A DNA stretch of 64,000 nucleotides from Halomonas salinarum (GTDB lineage: Bacteria > Pseudomonadota > Gammaproteobacteria > Pseudomonadales > Halomonadaceae), in NCBI RefSeq assembly GCF_012062845.1, contig NZ_WWNB01000006.1:62001-126000 (forward strand). The letters run 5' to 3'. The notes below the pieces were generated by a model. That model saw only the letters and a program-made list of their open reading frames with translations, ran no database searches and was not told the DNA's origin. Numbering within the stretch: the stretch's first letter is position 1; the number at the start of each line of letters is the position of its first letter. Shown here piece after piece: positions 42,028-52,829 of the stretch. A program made the translations under genes and the position numbers.

Positions 42028-42146
42028 GGGAGCCTCCAACCGCTTGGCGAGTTGTTCAAAACCTGTCGGGCAAACCGGGTAGGGCGAACGGCTGGCCACC
42101 GCCTCGATGCCCCCTTATTTAACCCAGGGAATTCTAAAGGGTGCAT

Positions 42147-42175
42147 GTTATACCAGAGGCCGGCATTCGCGGCAA
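42147..42175 (-). promoter_or_regulatory. promoter of rpmB-rpmG
   Basis: On the minus strand TTGCCG (42175-42170) and TATAAC (42152-42147) are separated by 17 bp, with TGG giving an extended -10. The leader to rpmB is about 110 nt. Confidence 0.6.
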
Positions 42176-42357
42176 GCATCATTGGTACAACACTCTCCCC
42201 CTGCACTCCCATGAGCGCTGGCCTGGAGGTCAAGACGGGCGTCTTTAGTTGGCACGACACCTACACGACAGACAGGTGCTGTGTGACCCGGCGCGATAGA
42301 TACCAATCACTCAGGGCTCATTCGCACTCGGCGGCGCAGTCTACCGCACCTCCTCAT

Positions 42358-42391
42358 GGAACGAAATGATCGCAGGAGCGAAATGATCCGC
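42358..42391. repeat. 17-bp tandem repeat downstream of radC
   Basis: ggaacgaaatgatcgca (42358-42374) is followed by ggagcgaaatgatccgc (42375-42391): two head-to-tail copies with a few differences. The second copy and its flank can also form a GGAGCG/CGCTCC stem. Confidence 0.75.
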
Positions 42392-42442
42392 TCCATGCGA
42401 CGCTCGATACCACGACGACCATGCAAGACAACCATGCTGCCT

Positions 42443-43117
42443 CTATAGCCACCCTCGCTCGGCAAAAGAGACCACCTCGCCGTCGCCGACCACAAAGTGA
42501 TCGAGGACCCGGATCTCGAAGAGCTCCAGGGCCGCCTTGAGGCGTTGCGTGATGCGCCGGTCGGCGTCACTCGGCTCGGCCACTCCGGAAGGATGGTTAT
42601 GGGCCAGAATGGTCGCACCGGCGCCTAGCGCCAGGGCACGCCGGGCCACCTCCCGGGGATACACCGAGGCACTGTCGAGGGTGCCGCGAAACAACGACTC
42701 GAAGTGAATCACACGATGCTGGCTATCCAGAAACATCACCGCGAACTCCTCATGGCCCAGATGGCGAAGCTTCGAGGCCAGAAAGGCGCGCACCAACGCA
42801 GGCGAGGTCAGGGCGTCACCCCGGGTGAGCTGGCTTGCCAGGTGGCGACGCGACATCTCAAGCACCGCCTGCAGCTGCACGAAGCTGGCATCGCCCAACC
42901 CGTGCTCGGCGCAAAAACGCGCTCGGTCCGCTTCGAGTAGCGGCCGCAGGCCACCAAAGCTCGTCAACAGATCCCGCGCCAGATCCACTGCCGAGCGCCC
43001 CTTGACCCCCACCCGCAGAAAAATCGCCAGCAGCTCTGCATCTGATAGCGCTGCTGGCCCCAGGCTCAACAGTTTCTCTCGCGGGCGCTCTCCCTCCGGC
43101 CAATCTCGAATCGCCAT
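42443..43117 (-). CDS. radC: RadC/JAMM-domain protein
   Basis: 224 aa. N-terminal helix-hairpin-helix region ([23 protein letters not shown]), then a JAMM metalloprotease-like domain with [22 protein letters not shown], including the H-x-H and Asp ligands. RadC was once called a repair protein; the biochemical role remains unclear. AAGGAGG precedes the ATG. It is divergent from coaBC, the usual arrangement. Confidence 0.95.
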   Translation of the reverse strand: MAIRDWPEGERPREKLLSLGPAALSDAELLAIFLRVGVKGRSAVDLARDLLTSFGGLRPLLEADRARFCAEHGLGDASFVQLQAVLEMSRRHLASQLTRGDALTSPALVRAFLASKLRHLGHEEFAVMFLDSQHRVIHFESLFRGTLDSASVYPREVARRALALGAGATILAHNHPSGVAEPSDADRRITQRLKAALELFEIRVLDHFVVGDGEVVSFAERGWL

Positions 43118-43386
43118 ACGACGCCTCCTTGCGTCCGGGTAACGATGACTCGGCCTTCACCGCTCTGCGAAAGCCAGGCCGCCTCATTATTAGCAAAGCC
43201 TATATATAGCGATGCTGCAACGCCCACCATCATGGGGAACCGCCGCGAGATCACCCGCACCTGAATGACACGGCAGCCACACGCTCGACAGGAGACCGGG
43301 AGATCACCGCCCGGGCCGGGGCACGCTACGCAAGAAATGCGCTGAGTGGTAAGGTATGAGGCTTCGCTCACGGCTCGGATTCTGAG

Positions 43387-44718
43387 ATGGCAACCCCCTC
43401 CGGAAAGCGCATTCTACTTGGCATCAGTGCCGGCATTGCCGCCTACAAAAGCGCCCACCTCGCCCGCCTGTTGAAGAAGGCAGGACACGAGGTGCGCGTG
43501 GTCATGACCGATGGTGCTCAGGCGTTCATCACCCCGCTGACGCTGCAGGCACTCACCGGCGAAGCGGTACGCACCTCGCTGCTCGACCCTGAGGCTGAGG
43601 CCGGCATGGGGCATATCGAGCTCGCCCGCTGGGCAGAGTTGATCCTGATCGCACCGGCCACCGCCGACCTGATGGCCCGCCTCGTTCACGGCCATGCCGA
43701 TGACCTGTTGACCACCCTGTGCCTGGCAAGCCAAGCCGAGAAAGTGATGGCGCCGGCCATGAACCAGGCCATGTGGCGTCACCCGGCGACCACCCGCAAT
43801 GCTCGCCAGCTCGAGGCCGATGGCTGGCAGTTGCTGGGGCCTGCGGCCGGTGACCAGGCCTGCGGTGATGTCGGGCCCGGGCGCATGCTCGAGCCCGAAG
43901 CCATCGTCGACGCGCTCTTTATGGCGCCGCTTTTCAAGGCGCCCGATGCTGCGCCTGCCGAGGCGCGCCCGGCTCAAGGCCTGACGGTCACCATCACCGC
44001 CGGCCCGACGCGTGAGCCGCTGGACCCGGTGCGTTATCTGTCCAACCACAGCTCGGGGAAGATGGGCTATGCACTTGCCGAGGCAGCAGCCGCACTCGGT
44101 GCCACCGTGCACTTGATCAGCGGCCCCGTGACGCTTGCCACGCCGAACAGTGTGCGACGCATCAATGTGAGCTCAGCGACCGAGATGGCGGAGGCGGCGC
44201 ATCGCCTGGCAGGGCAAAGCGATGTCTTCATCGGCTGCGCGGCGGTCGCCGACTACCGAGCCGCCAACGTCAGCGAGCACAAGATCAAGAAAACAACAGA
44301 GAGTGACGAGCTGACCCTCACACTGGTCAAGAACCCCGACATCATTGCCGAGGTGGCAAGGCACCGTAGTGGTGCAACCCGCCCCTTTGTGGTGGGTTTT
44401 GCCGCCGAGACGCGCGATCTCGAGGCCTATGCCCAGGACAAGCTGGCCCGTAAGGGTCTCGACATGATCGTTGCCAATGATGTTTCCCAGGCGGGTCTGG
44501 GCTTTGGCTCGGACAGTAACGCCGCCCTGGTGCTGTGGCCGGCCAGCAGCGAGCCGCATTCCCCCCTTGGCCGCCGGGCCTTACCCGCCCAGACCAAGGC
44601 CACACTCGCCACGGCGATCCTCGACTGCGTACTCGAGCGCCTTGAACACTCTGATACCGCTTCGTCACCGATCGCCACTACCCAGAACCCCAAGGCCTCA
44701 TCACAGGACCCCCAATGA
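43387..44718 (+). CDS. coaBC: bifunctional phosphopantothenoylcysteine decarboxylase / phosphopantothenate--cysteine ligase
   Basis: 443 aa. CoaC flavoprotein domain (1 to about 190): [18 protein letters not shown], active-site histidine in [30 protein letters not shown] and [10 protein letters not shown]. CoaB ligase domain follows: [24 protein letters not shown] and [19 protein letters not shown]. It makes 4'-phosphopantetheine for coenzyme A. The C-terminus is about 30 residues longer than usual, Ser/Thr-rich ([20 protein letters not shown]). It overlaps dut by 4 bp. Confidence 0.97.
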   Translation: MATPSGKRILLGISAGIAAYKSAHLARLLKKAGHEVRVVMTDGAQAFITPLTLQALTGEAVRTSLLDPEAEAGMGHIELARWAELILIAPATADLMARLVHGHADDLLTTLCLASQAEKVMAPAMNQAMWRHPATTRNARQLEADGWQLLGPAAGDQACGDVGPGRMLEPEAIVDALFMAPLFKAPDAAPAEARPAQGLTVTITAGPTREPLDPVRYLSNHSSGKMGYALAEAAAALGATVHLISGPVTLATPNSVRRINVSSATEMAEAAHRLAGQSDVFIGCAAVADYRAANVSEHKIKKTTESDELTLTLVKNPDIIAEVARHRSGATRPFVVGFAAETRDLEAYAQDKLARKGLDMIVANDVSQAGLGFGSDSNAALVLWPASSEPHSPLGRRALPAQTKATLATAILDCVLERLEHSDTASSPIATTQNPKASSQDPQ

Positions 44719-45227
44719 CCGCGACTCCTTCCACTCCGCGCCTGGCCGTCAAGATTCTCGACGAGCGCGTTCGCGATCACATGCCCCACTATGCCACCGC
44801 CGGCAGCGCCGGCATGGACCTGCGTGCCCTGCTCGATGCACCGCTGACCCTGGCCCCCGGCGAGTGTGAGCTGGTGCGCACCGGGCTCGCCGTGCACATC
44901 GGCGACCCCTCGCTCGCCGGCATGATTCTTCCCCGCTCGGGGCTCGGCCACAAGCACGGCATCGTGCTTGGCAACCTGGTGGGACTGATCGACTCCGACT
45001 ACCAGGGCGAGCTGATGATCTCGGTGTGGAACCGCGGCCAGCAGAGCTTCGTGCTGGAACCCTTCGAGCGCCTGGCACAGTACGTGCTTGTTCCTGTGGT
45101 ACAGGCAAAGCTCGAGGTGGTCGATGACTTCGACGCCGGCCAACTCGGCACCGACCAGGGCGATACCAGCCAGCGTGGCACCGGCCAACGTGGCACCGGA
45201 GGTTTTGGCAGCTCGGGCCGCCATTGA
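44715..45227 (+). CDS. dut: deoxyuridine 5'-triphosphate nucleotidohydrolase
   Basis: 170 aa; most family members are about 151. It hydrolyses dUTP to dUMP. Motifs: [10 protein letters not shown] (I), [15 protein letters not shown] (II), [11 protein letters not shown] (III), ERLAQ (IV) and the flexible C-terminal GFGSSGRH (V). The extra length is a Gly/Thr/Gln/Asp-rich insert (about residues 145-162) just before motif V, built from 15-bp repeats. It overlaps coaBC by 4 bp. Confidence 0.96.
   Translation: MTATPSTPRLAVKILDERVRDHMPHYATAGSAGMDLRALLDAPLTLAPGECELVRTGLAVHIGDPSLAGMILPRSGLGHKHGIVLGNLVGLIDSDYQGELMISVWNRGQQSFVLEPFERLAQYVLVPVVQAKLEVVDDFDAGQLGTDQGDTSQRGTGQRGTGGFGSSGRH
45147..45206 (+). 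repeat. degenerate 15-bp repeats inside dut
   Basis: Four in-frame units: ggcaccgaccagggc, gataccagccagcgt, ggcaccggccaacgt and ggcaccggaggtttt. They encode the [20 protein letters not shown] series before the conserved C-terminal motif. Confidence 0.8.
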
Positions 45228-45345
45228 ACATGGCCCTCTACCACGCGCATCACCCAACATCGCTTCGACATCACTTCAGACTTGGGGCGAACACCGGACG
45301 CATTCGACCCACTCGACCGACACTCTACTGCAAAGGAATGACCTC

Positions 45346-46728
45346 ATGACTCAGGTACCCGCTTCGATCTTCCGCGCCTACGACATCCGCGGCATCGTCG
45401 ACGACTCTCTCACCGAAGCCGGCGTCGAGCAGATCGGACGCGCCATCGGCAGCGAGGCCGCCGCCCGCGGCGAGTCCAGCGTGGTGGTTGCTCGCGATGG
45501 CCGCCTGTCCGGGCCGCGACTTTCAAGCGCCCTGATGCGCGGCCTGGCCGCCGCCGGTCAGGACGTCATCGATATCGGCATGGTGCCGACCCCGGTGCTC
45601 TACTTCGCCACCCACGTGCTCGAGGGCACCGCTTCCGGGGTGATGGTCACCGGCAGCCACAACCCGCCAGACTACAACGGCCTGAAGATCGTACTCGGCG
45701 GCGAGACCCTGTCCGGTGAGGCCATCACGGCCCTGCACACCCGCCTCGACAAGGATGACCTGACAAGCGGTCAGGGCAGCATCCGCGAAGCCGATGTCCG
45801 CGAGCAGTACCTGCAACGCATTCTTGGCGATATCGCGCCGGCACGGCCACTCAAGGCGGTGGTCGACTGCGGCAACGGCGTGGCCGGCGAGCTTGGCCCA
45901 AAGCTCATCGAACGCCTCGGCATCGAGACCGTTCCGCTGTTCGCCGAGATCGACGGCACCTTCCCGAACCACCACCCCGACCCGGGCAAGCCCGAGAACC
46001 TCACCGACCTGATTCGCACCGTCAAGGAAACCGGCGCCGATATCGGCCTTGCCTTCGACGGCGACGGTGACCGCCTCGGCGTGATCACGCCCAAGGGCGA
46101 GCTGATCTATCCGGACCGGCTGATGATGGCCTTCGCCGAGGACATGCTTGAGCGCAACCCCGGCGCCCGGGTCATCTTCGACGTCAAGTGCACCGGCAAC
46201 CTGGCGCAGGTGATTGAGGCAGCTGGCGGCACCCCGGAGATGTGGCGCACCGGCCACTCCCTGATCAAGGCGCGCATGAAGGAGACCGGCGCCCAGCTCG
46301 CCGGCGAGATGAGCGGCCACATCTTCTTCCAGGAACGCTGGTACGGCTTCGACGACGGCCTCTACGGCGCCGCCCGCCTGCTCGAGATCCTGTCGAAGCA
46401 GGACCAGGACGCCGACGCCTTCTTCGCCCGCTTCCCACAGGACCTGGGCACCCCGGAACTCAATATCACCGTCACCGACGAGACCAAGTTCGCGCTGGTC
46501 GAGCGCCTGGCCCGGGAGGCCGACTTCGGCGAGGACGGCGTCAAGACGACCCTGGACGGCATCCGCGTCGACTATCCTGATGGCTGGGGCCTTTGCCGGG
46601 CCTCCAACACCACCCCGGTGCTGGTACTGCGCTTCGAGGGCAAGAGCGAGGCGGCGCTTGCACGCATCCAGGCACGCTTCGGCGATGCACTGAAACAGAT
46701 CGATGCAAGCATATCGCTGCCGTTCTGA
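45346..46728 (+). CDS. algC: phosphomannomutase/phosphoglucomutase
   Basis: 460 aa alpha-D-phosphohexomutase. It interconverts 6- and 1-phosphates of mannose and glucose for LPS, exopolysaccharide or nucleotide-sugar synthesis. The phosphoserine loop is TGSHNPPDYNGLK, the metal loop DGDGDRLG, and the sugar loop GEMSGHIFF. The start at 45346 (MTQVPASIFRAYDIRGIVDD) has AAGGAA upstream. The coaBC-dut-algC-argB order matches Pseudomonas. Confidence 0.95.
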   Translation: MTQVPASIFRAYDIRGIVDDSLTEAGVEQIGRAIGSEAAARGESSVVVARDGRLSGPRLSSALMRGLAAAGQDVIDIGMVPTPVLYFATHVLEGTASGVMVTGSHNPPDYNGLKIVLGGETLSGEAITALHTRLDKDDLTSGQGSIREADVREQYLQRILGDIAPARPLKAVVDCGNGVAGELGPKLIERLGIETVPLFAEIDGTFPNHHPDPGKPENLTDLIRTVKETGADIGLAFDGDGDRLGVITPKGELIYPDRLMMAFAEDMLERNPGARVIFDVKCTGNLAQVIEAAGGTPEMWRTGHSLIKARMKETGAQLAGEMSGHIFFQERWYGFDDGLYGAARLLEILSKQDQDADAFFARFPQDLGTPELNITVTDETKFALVERLAREADFGEDGVKTTLDGIRVDYPDGWGLCRASNTTPVLVLRFEGKSEAALARIQARFGDALKQIDASISLPF

Positions 46729-46769
46729 AACGAGCGTGACACCGACGTAGCACCCATCGATTCATCTGA

Positions 46770-47750
<981 letters not shown>

Positions 47751-47835
47751 CAGATAGCCGCAAGGCGGATTGCCCCGCTCGCAGCGGCTCAGTAGGATGA
47801 GCTAGAGACTCCCAAAATATTATTAGAAGAAGCTC

Positions 47836-48453
47836 ATGACGCAGGAAACCAACAAACCCAATCGCCGCGAGCAGATCCTTCAAGCGCTGGCGCTGATGCT
47901 TGAGGAAGATAGCGGCAAGCGCATCACCATCGCCGCCCTGGCGCGCCAGGTCGGTGTTTCGGAGGCTGCGCTCTACCGCCACTTCCCGAGCAAGGCCCGC
48001 ATGTTCGAAGGGCTGATCGAGTTCATCGAGGAGAGCCTGTTCGAGCGTATCCGCCGCATCCTCGATGAAACACCCGGCGCCCTGTCACGCTGCCAGCAGA
48101 TCATGACCCTGCTGCTGGGTTTCGCCGAGAAAAACCCGGGGCTGTCCCGGCTGCTCGGGGGCGATGCGCTGACCGGTGAGACCGCGCGCCTTCGCCTGCG
48201 CATTCACCAGCTCTTCGAGCGCCTCGAAACACAGCTCAAGCAGGTCCTGCGCGAGGCCGAGCTTCACGAACAGCACCGCCCACGGGTCTCGGCCTCGGCA
48301 AGTGCCAACCTTCTGATGGCGCATGTGGAGGGTCAGATCTCCCAGTATGTCCGGAGCGACTTCAAGCACCGCCCCACCGAGTTCTGGGACGACCAGTGGA
48401 CCTTGATTGCCGAGCGACTGCTCGTTGAAGTACCAAACCTCGCTCGCGCCTGA
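47836..48453 (+). CDS. slmA: nucleoid occlusion factor SlmA (TetR family)
   Basis: 205 aa. The N-terminal helix-turn-helix ([36 protein letters not shown]) and all-helical C-terminal domain match SlmA. It binds DNA sites over the nucleoid and inhibits FtsZ ring assembly there. It follows argB by 85 bp, as in several gammaproteobacteria where it sits near dut/coaBC. Confidence 0.92.
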   Translation: MTQETNKPNRREQILQALALMLEEDSGKRITIAALARQVGVSEAALYRHFPSKARMFEGLIEFIEESLFERIRRILDETPGALSRCQQIMTLLLGFAEKNPGLSRLLGGDALTGETARLRLRIHQLFERLETQLKQVLREAELHEQHRPRVSASASANLLMAHVEGQISQYVRSDFKHRPTEFWDDQWTLIAERLLVEVPNLARA

Positions 48454-48555
48454 ATCAGTGCGCATAAGGGCTGCAACGCCCTGGTAGCGAGCATCTGATT
48501 TCGAGCAACGCAAGCCAGGGGGCGAGAGCTCAGAGGTCTTGCCCCCCAGAAACGC

Positions 48556-48589
48556 AAAACCCCCGATGCCGAAGCACTGGGGGTTTTTT
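48556..48589. terminator. bidirectional intrinsic terminator, slmA/rpoH
   Basis: Arms aaaaccccc (48556-48564) and gggggtttt (48579-48587) with a 14-nt loop; the plus strand runs into six T residues. It lies between convergent slmA and rpoH. Confidence 0.85.
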
Positions 48590-48631
48590 CATGCCATTAG
48601 ACGGTCATGGCGGGCAATCGCCTGGCAACGA

Positions 48632-49501
48632 CTAGGCCACCAAGGCGTCGCCAATCTGATGCTTGATCTTCTTCATGGCGTTTTTCTCGAGCTGACGAAT
48701 GCGCTCGGCGGATACGCCATAGACATCAGCCAGATCGTGCAGGGTCGCCTTGGGCTCATTGAGCCAGCGCCGCGTCAGGATGTCCTGTGAGCGCTCGTCC
48801 AACTCGCCGAGAGCGGCGCGCAGACGACGGGTAGAGTCCTCTTCCCAGTCACTGTCTTCGAGCTGGGTCGCCGGGTCATAGCGACCGTCGTCGAGGAAGT
48901 TGACCGGCGCCTGATAGGAGGAGGACTCGTCATCATCGCTTGGCGACGCATCGAAACCAGCGTCGTAGGCCGACAGCCGCCCTTCCATGTCGCGCACCAC
49001 CTGCGGCTTGACGTCGAGATCCTTGGCGATGGCATCGACTTCGTCATTGTTGAGCCAAGCCAGGCGCTTCTTGGCGCTGCGCAGGTTGAAGAACAATTTG
49101 CGCTGAGCCTTGGTGGTAGCGATCTTGACGATGCGCCAGTTGCGCAGCACGAACTCATGGATCTCGGCCTTGATCCAGTGCACCGCGAAGGAGACCAGAC
49201 GCACGCCCTGATGCGGGTCGAAACGCTTGACGGCCTTCATCAGGCCCACGTTGCCCTCCTGAATCAGGTCTGCCTGGGGCAGGCCGTAACCGGAGTAGCT
49301 GCGGGCGATATGCACCACGAAACGTAGATGTGACATGACCAGCCGGCGGGCCGATTCGAGATCGTTCTCGTCATGAAGGCGGAAAGCCAATTCACGCTCT
49401 TCTTCAGCGGTCAGTACGGCAATACCGTTAACCGCCTGAATGTACCCATTCAGGTCGTGGCCCGGGGATAATTGGCCAGTAGGCAGAAGACTGGTGCTCA
49501 T
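48632..49501 (-). CDS. rpoH: RNA polymerase sigma-32 (heat-shock) factor
   Basis: 289 aa. Region 2 contains [38 protein letters not shown]; the RpoH box is [15 protein letters not shown]; region 4 ends [24 protein letters not shown]. It drives heat-shock gene transcription. The start at 49501 gives [22 protein letters not shown]; the open frame beyond it is leader. A sigma-E-like promoter and a hairpin lie upstream. Confidence 0.97.
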   Translation of the reverse strand: MSTSLLPTGQLSPGHDLNGYIQAVNGIAVLTAEEERELAFRLHDENDLESARRLVMSHLRFVVHIARSYSGYGLPQADLIQEGNVGLMKAVKRFDPHQGVRLVSFAVHWIKAEIHEFVLRNWRIVKIATTKAQRKLFFNLRSAKKRLAWLNNDEVDAIAKDLDVKPQVVRDMEGRLSAYDAGFDASPSDDDESSSYQAPVNFLDDGRYDPATQLEDSDWEEDSTRRLRAALGELDERSQDILTRRWLNEPKATLHDLADVYGVSAERIRQLEKNAMKKIKHQIGDALVA

Positions 49502-49533
49502 GCAGGATGTCTCCAAGTTTGCCCTCAGTATCG

Positions 49534-49562
49534 TGCGCACACGCATGAAAAAGCGTGCGCGC
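49534..49562 (-). other. hairpin in the rpoH leader
   Basis: On the minus strand GCGCACGC and GCGTGTGC pair at all eight positions (one G-T) around TTTTTCAT, about 35-60 nt upstream of the rpoH ATG. It could take part in temperature control of translation, but the RBS itself is outside the stem. Confidence 0.45.
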
Positions 49563-49628
49563 GGGAGCGTACGTTGTGATCGAGGCAAGCGACTCGACCT
49601 CGACCATTAGATGACTAACGTTTCGCTG

Positions 49629-49656
49629 TTGGATGTTCACCAGACCATAAAGTTCC
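49629..49656 (-). promoter_or_regulatory. possible sigma-E promoter of rpoH
   Basis: On the minus strand a perfect GGAACTT (49656-49650) is followed after 16 bp by TCCAA (49633-49629; 3 of 5 to TCTGA). E. coli rpoH has a sigma-E promoter (P3) in the same kind of position. The leader would be about 120 nt. Confidence 0.45.
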
Positions 49657-49717
49657 GGAGAATGCCAGTTGCTCGTATCAATCGACGTCATTTGTCCGTC
49701 GCGACACGCAGTGTAGC

Positions 49718-50710
49718 CTACTGAGGACGGATGTCAGCCAGATGACGCGAAACCGCGATCCAAGCCCCCAGTAAACCGAGCAGTGTACTTGAAATCAGCA
49801 GCGTTGCCGAGCCCATGGCATCCAGGGCAGGCATCGTGAAGCTGGCGCCGTAACTCTCCGCCAGGGCCGTCGCCGGTGCACTCAACCACTGCCGACCCAG
49901 CGCCAAGAGTCCCCAGGCCAGGAGCCCACCACCGAGACCATACCAGGCACCGCTGTACAGGAAGGGCCGGCGCACGAAGGCGTGGGTTGCCCCGAGCAGG
50001 GTGACGACCTCAATCTCCTGGCGACGGCTCTCTACCGCCAGCCGGATGGTGTTGCCCACCACCAGCAGCACCCCCAGACCGAACAGCACGCCAAGCGCCA
50101 GGGTCACCCGGCGACCAAGCTCGGCAAGGCGTTTGAGACGCTCAAGCCAGGCAAGATCCACACGCACCTCATCCACGCCGCTGACCGCTTCAAGCTCGGT
50201 CGCCAGCGTGCGCATGGCATCAGGCGATGCATCCCGAGGCGAGACGACAACACTTGCCGGCAGGGGATTGGTCGTGAGCCGGTCGAGGGCATCCTCGAGC
50301 CCCAACGCCTGCTGGAACTCGGCCATACCTTCGGCGGCCGTGATCAGCCGTATCGCCTCGACCGCCGGCGTCGAACCCAGTGCCTCGGCTACGCGCATCG
50401 CTTCGCGCTCATCGACATCACTTTCCAGATAGGCCGTCAGTGTCGCGCTCTCGTCGAGCTGGGTATCCAGCAGGCGAGCCCCATCAAGCGTCAGCCACAG
50501 AGCGGTGGGCAGCATCAGGGCAATGGCGATGGCCAGCATGGTCAGCAAACTGGCGACAGGCGTGCGAATCAGGCGTGTGGCACTGTCCCGGCACATGGCC
50601 CGGTGGTGTCGGGCCCAGGCGCTAAGCCGGCTGCGCATCACCGTGCGTTGACTTCGTGCTCCACGCCTCGAGGTGCCACTCGCCGCTTGAGCGTTTTCAC
50701 GTTCACTCAT
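49718..50710 (-). CDS. ftsX: cell division protein FtsX
   Basis: 330 aa permease-like partner of FtsE. It has a cytoplasmic N-terminal extension (about 45 basic residues), a first membrane helix (VASLLTMLAIAIALMLPTALWL), a periplasmic domain (about 70-205) that in this family controls peptidoglycan hydrolases, and three C-terminal helices. It overlaps ftsE by 4 bp (ATGA). Confidence 0.96.
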   Translation of the reverse strand: MSERENAQAASGTSRRGARSQRTVMRSRLSAWARHHRAMCRDSATRLIRTPVASLLTMLAIAIALMLPTALWLTLDGARLLDTQLDESATLTAYLESDVDEREAMRVAEALGSTPAVEAIRLITAAEGMAEFQQALGLEDALDRLTTNPLPASVVVSPRDASPDAMRTLATELEAVSGVDEVRVDLAWLERLKRLAELGRRVTLALGVLFGLGVLLVVGNTIRLAVESRRQEIEVVTLLGATHAFVRRPFLYSGAWYGLGGGLLAWGLLALGRQWLSAPATALAESYGASFTMPALDAMGSATLLISSTLLGLLGAWIAVSRHLADIRPQ

Positions 50711-51375
50711 GAGGCCTCCTGATCACCGACCAGGCGGCCCTCGCCCAGGCGCAGCACACGATGGCGCAGCCGGGCGATGAGCGCCAGATCGTGGCTTGCC
50801 ACCAGCACCGTGGTGCCAATGCGATTGAAGTCTTCGAACAGCGTCATGATGTCGGCGGAAAGCTGGGGATCAAGGTTACCGGTCGGCTCATCGGCCAGCA
50901 AAAGCGCCGGCTTGTTGACCACCGCACGGGCAATGCCGATGCGCTGCTGCTCACCACCGGAGAGCTCGATAGGCAGCGCCTTCTCGCGATGCAAGAGCCC
51001 CACCTTGTCGAGGGCCGCCCGGGTGCGACGCGCGATCTCTCGGGGCTCTGCCCCCTGAATCTCTAGTGGCAGCGCCACGTTGGCGAACACATCGCGATCG
51101 AAGAGCAGCTGGTGATCCTGAAAGACCACGCCGATCTGGCGCCGGTAGAACGGCACCTGGCTGGCGTGCAGCCCAGCGATGTCATGACCCGCCACCCGTA
51201 TCTTGCCACGGGACGGCCGCTCCAGCCTCATGATCAGGCGCAGTAGTGAGCTCTTGCCGGCCCCGGAATGGCCGGTCAGAAAGACCATTTCGCCGCGCCG
51301 GACCCGAAAGTCGATGTTGGCCAGCGCTTCGAAACGCCCGCCATAGCGCTTGCCGACATGCTCGAAGGCGATCAT
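50707..51375 (-). CDS. ftsE: cell division ATP-binding protein FtsE
   Basis: 222 aa ABC ATPase. Walker A is GHSGAGKSS, the signature LSGGEQQRIGIARA, Walker B LLLADEPTGNLD and the switch histidine is in VLVASHD. With FtsX it couples septal peptidoglycan hydrolysis to the divisome. It is 11 bp downstream of ftsY. Confidence 0.97.
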   Translation of the reverse strand: MIAFEHVGKRYGGRFEALANIDFRVRRGEMVFLTGHSGAGKSSLLRLIMRLERPSRGKIRVAGHDIAGLHASQVPFYRRQIGVVFQDHQLLFDRDVFANVALPLEIQGAEPREIARRTRAALDKVGLLHREKALPIELSGGEQQRIGIARAVVNKPALLLADEPTGNLDPQLSADIMTLFEDFNRIGTTVLVASHDLALIARLRHRVLRLGEGRLVGDQEAS

Positions 51376-51386
51376 CGCTTAACGCC

Positions 51387-52829
51387 TCACTCGCTGCGAG
51401 ACACGTCGAAGAGCGCATCGACGAAATCACGACCGGCGAAGGGCCGCAGGTCATCGACCGTCTCGCCGACGCCAATATAGCGAATCGGTGTGCCGAGCTG
51501 CTTGGCCAGTGCGAAGATGATGCCGCCCTTGGCGGTCCCATCGAGCTTGGTCAGCGTGATGCCCGTGACCGGTACCGCCTCATTGAAGGTGGCGGCCTGG
51601 GACAGCGCGTTCTGGCCAGTGCCGGCGTCCAGCACCAGCATCACCTCATGGGGAGCAGAGGCGTCGAGCTTGCCCATCACCCGCTGCACCTTCTTGAGCT
51701 CTTCCATCAGGTGGCCCTTGTTATGCAGGCGCCCGGCGGTATCGGCGATCAGTACGTCGATACCGCGAGCCTTGGCCGCGGAAAGCGCGTCATAGATCAC
51801 CGAGGCACTATCGGAGCCGGTGTGCTGGGCAATCACCGGTACGCTGTTACGTTCCCCCCATACCTTGAGCTGCTCGACGGCGGCAGCGCGGAAGGTATCA
51901 CCGGCGGCGAGCATCACGCTTCGTCCCTGCCCCTGAAAACGCTTGGCCAGCTTGCCGATCGTGGTGGTCTTGCCGACCCCGTTGACGCCAACCATCAGGA
52001 TCACGAAGGGGCCCTGCCCTTTCTCGGGCAGCACCAGATCCTTGGCCACCGGCTCGAGCAGCGCCGCAAGCTCGTCCTGCAGAGCGCCATAGAGCGCTTG
52101 AGGCTCCTTGAGCTCCTTGCGGGAGACCCGAGCGGTCAGTCGATCGATAATCTCGGTGGTGGCCTCGATGCCCACATCCGCCATCAAGAGCTGAGTCTCG
52201 AGATCCTCCATCAGCTCGTCATCGATCTGCTTCTTGCCGAGGAACAGACCGGCGAGCCCCTCGCTCAGGTTGGAGCGCGTCTTGCCTAGGCCTTCCTTGA
52301 TACGCGCGAACCAGCCCTTCTTCTTACCCTTCTCCGGTTCGGTGCTCGGCTGGGGCATCGACTCATGACCAGGGCTTGCGTCGCGCTTTTCCTCGGCGGC
52401 CGGCTCAGACGAAGGCGCCGCCTCAGCAACGGAAGGGGTAACCTCTGGCTCGGGCGGTGCCTTGGGTGGTTGCTCGGGCGTCAGGGCACCCTCGACGGGA
52501 GCCTGCTCAGCGACCTGCTCGGAGACACCGCCCTGGCGATGCTCGGCCGCCGCATCAGCTGCAGCCTTGGCATCGTCTTCAGTCGAGTCGCTTTCAGCCC
52601 GCTTGTCGGCTGTCGGCTCAGCCGATACCTCATCGGGTGCGACACGCTCGTCACGGGCGCTAGGCGTCTCGGCGGTTTGAGTATCGCCGTTTCGCTCGTC
52701 GCTATCGGTGTCCGTCGCCCTGGCATCATCGGCCGCATCTTCCGATGCGTCAGGAGTCACCTCCTGGTCCGGTGCCTGCTCTTGCTGTGACGGGTCCTGT
52801 TTCTTCTTTCGCTTGAATAATCCGAACAT
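51387..52829 (-). CDS. ftsY: signal recognition particle receptor FtsY
   Basis: 480 aa. The start at 52829 gives a basic MFGLFKRKKKQ membrane-contact peptide followed by a long acidic, low-complexity A domain (about 12-165). The NG GTPase domain comes last: GVNGVGKTTTIGKLAKRF, DTFRAAAVEQL, DTAGRLHNKGHLMEEL and TKLDGTAKGG. It receives SRP-ribosome complexes at the inner membrane. The NG domain is standard; the A domain is poorly conserved and rich in Glu, Ala, Pro and Asp. Confidence 0.97.
   Translation of the reverse strand: MFGLFKRKKKQDPSQQEQAPDQEVTPDASEDAADDARATDTDSDERNGDTQTAETPSARDERVAPDEVSAEPTADKRAESDSTEDDAKAAADAAAEHRQGGVSEQVAEQAPVEGALTPEQPPKAPPEPEVTPSVAEAAPSSEPAAEEKRDASPGHESMPQPSTEPEKGKKKGWFARIKEGLGKTRSNLSEGLAGLFLGKKQIDDELMEDLETQLLMADVGIEATTEIIDRLTARVSRKELKEPQALYGALQDELAALLEPVAKDLVLPEKGQGPFVILMVGVNGVGKTTTIGKLAKRFQGQGRSVMLAAGDTFRAAAVEQLKVWGERNSVPVIAQHTGSDSASVIYDALSAAKARGIDVLIADTAGRLHNKGHLMEELKKVQRVMGKLDASAPHEVMLVLDAGTGQNALSQAATFNEAVPVTGITLTKLDGTAKGGIIFALAKQLGTPIRYIGVGETVDDLRPFAGRDFVDALFDVSRSE

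Larger units (their letters stand above)
42028..42442. other. 415-bp gap between rpmB and radC
   Basis: It contains the rpmB promoter (42147-42175) and a 17-bp tandem repeat (42358-42391). No credible gene on either strand was found in the remainder. Confidence 0.6.

Noticed and set aside
43200-43209. CTATATATAG palindrome in the radC-coaBC gap
   Set aside because: Short and AT-rich; no paired -35 or known regulator site fits, so it was not called as an operator.
49502-49691. A separate small gene upstream of rpoH on the minus strand
   Set aside because: The frame overlaps the rpoH start out of phase, has no RBS or domain, and coincides with the rpoH leader and promoter.
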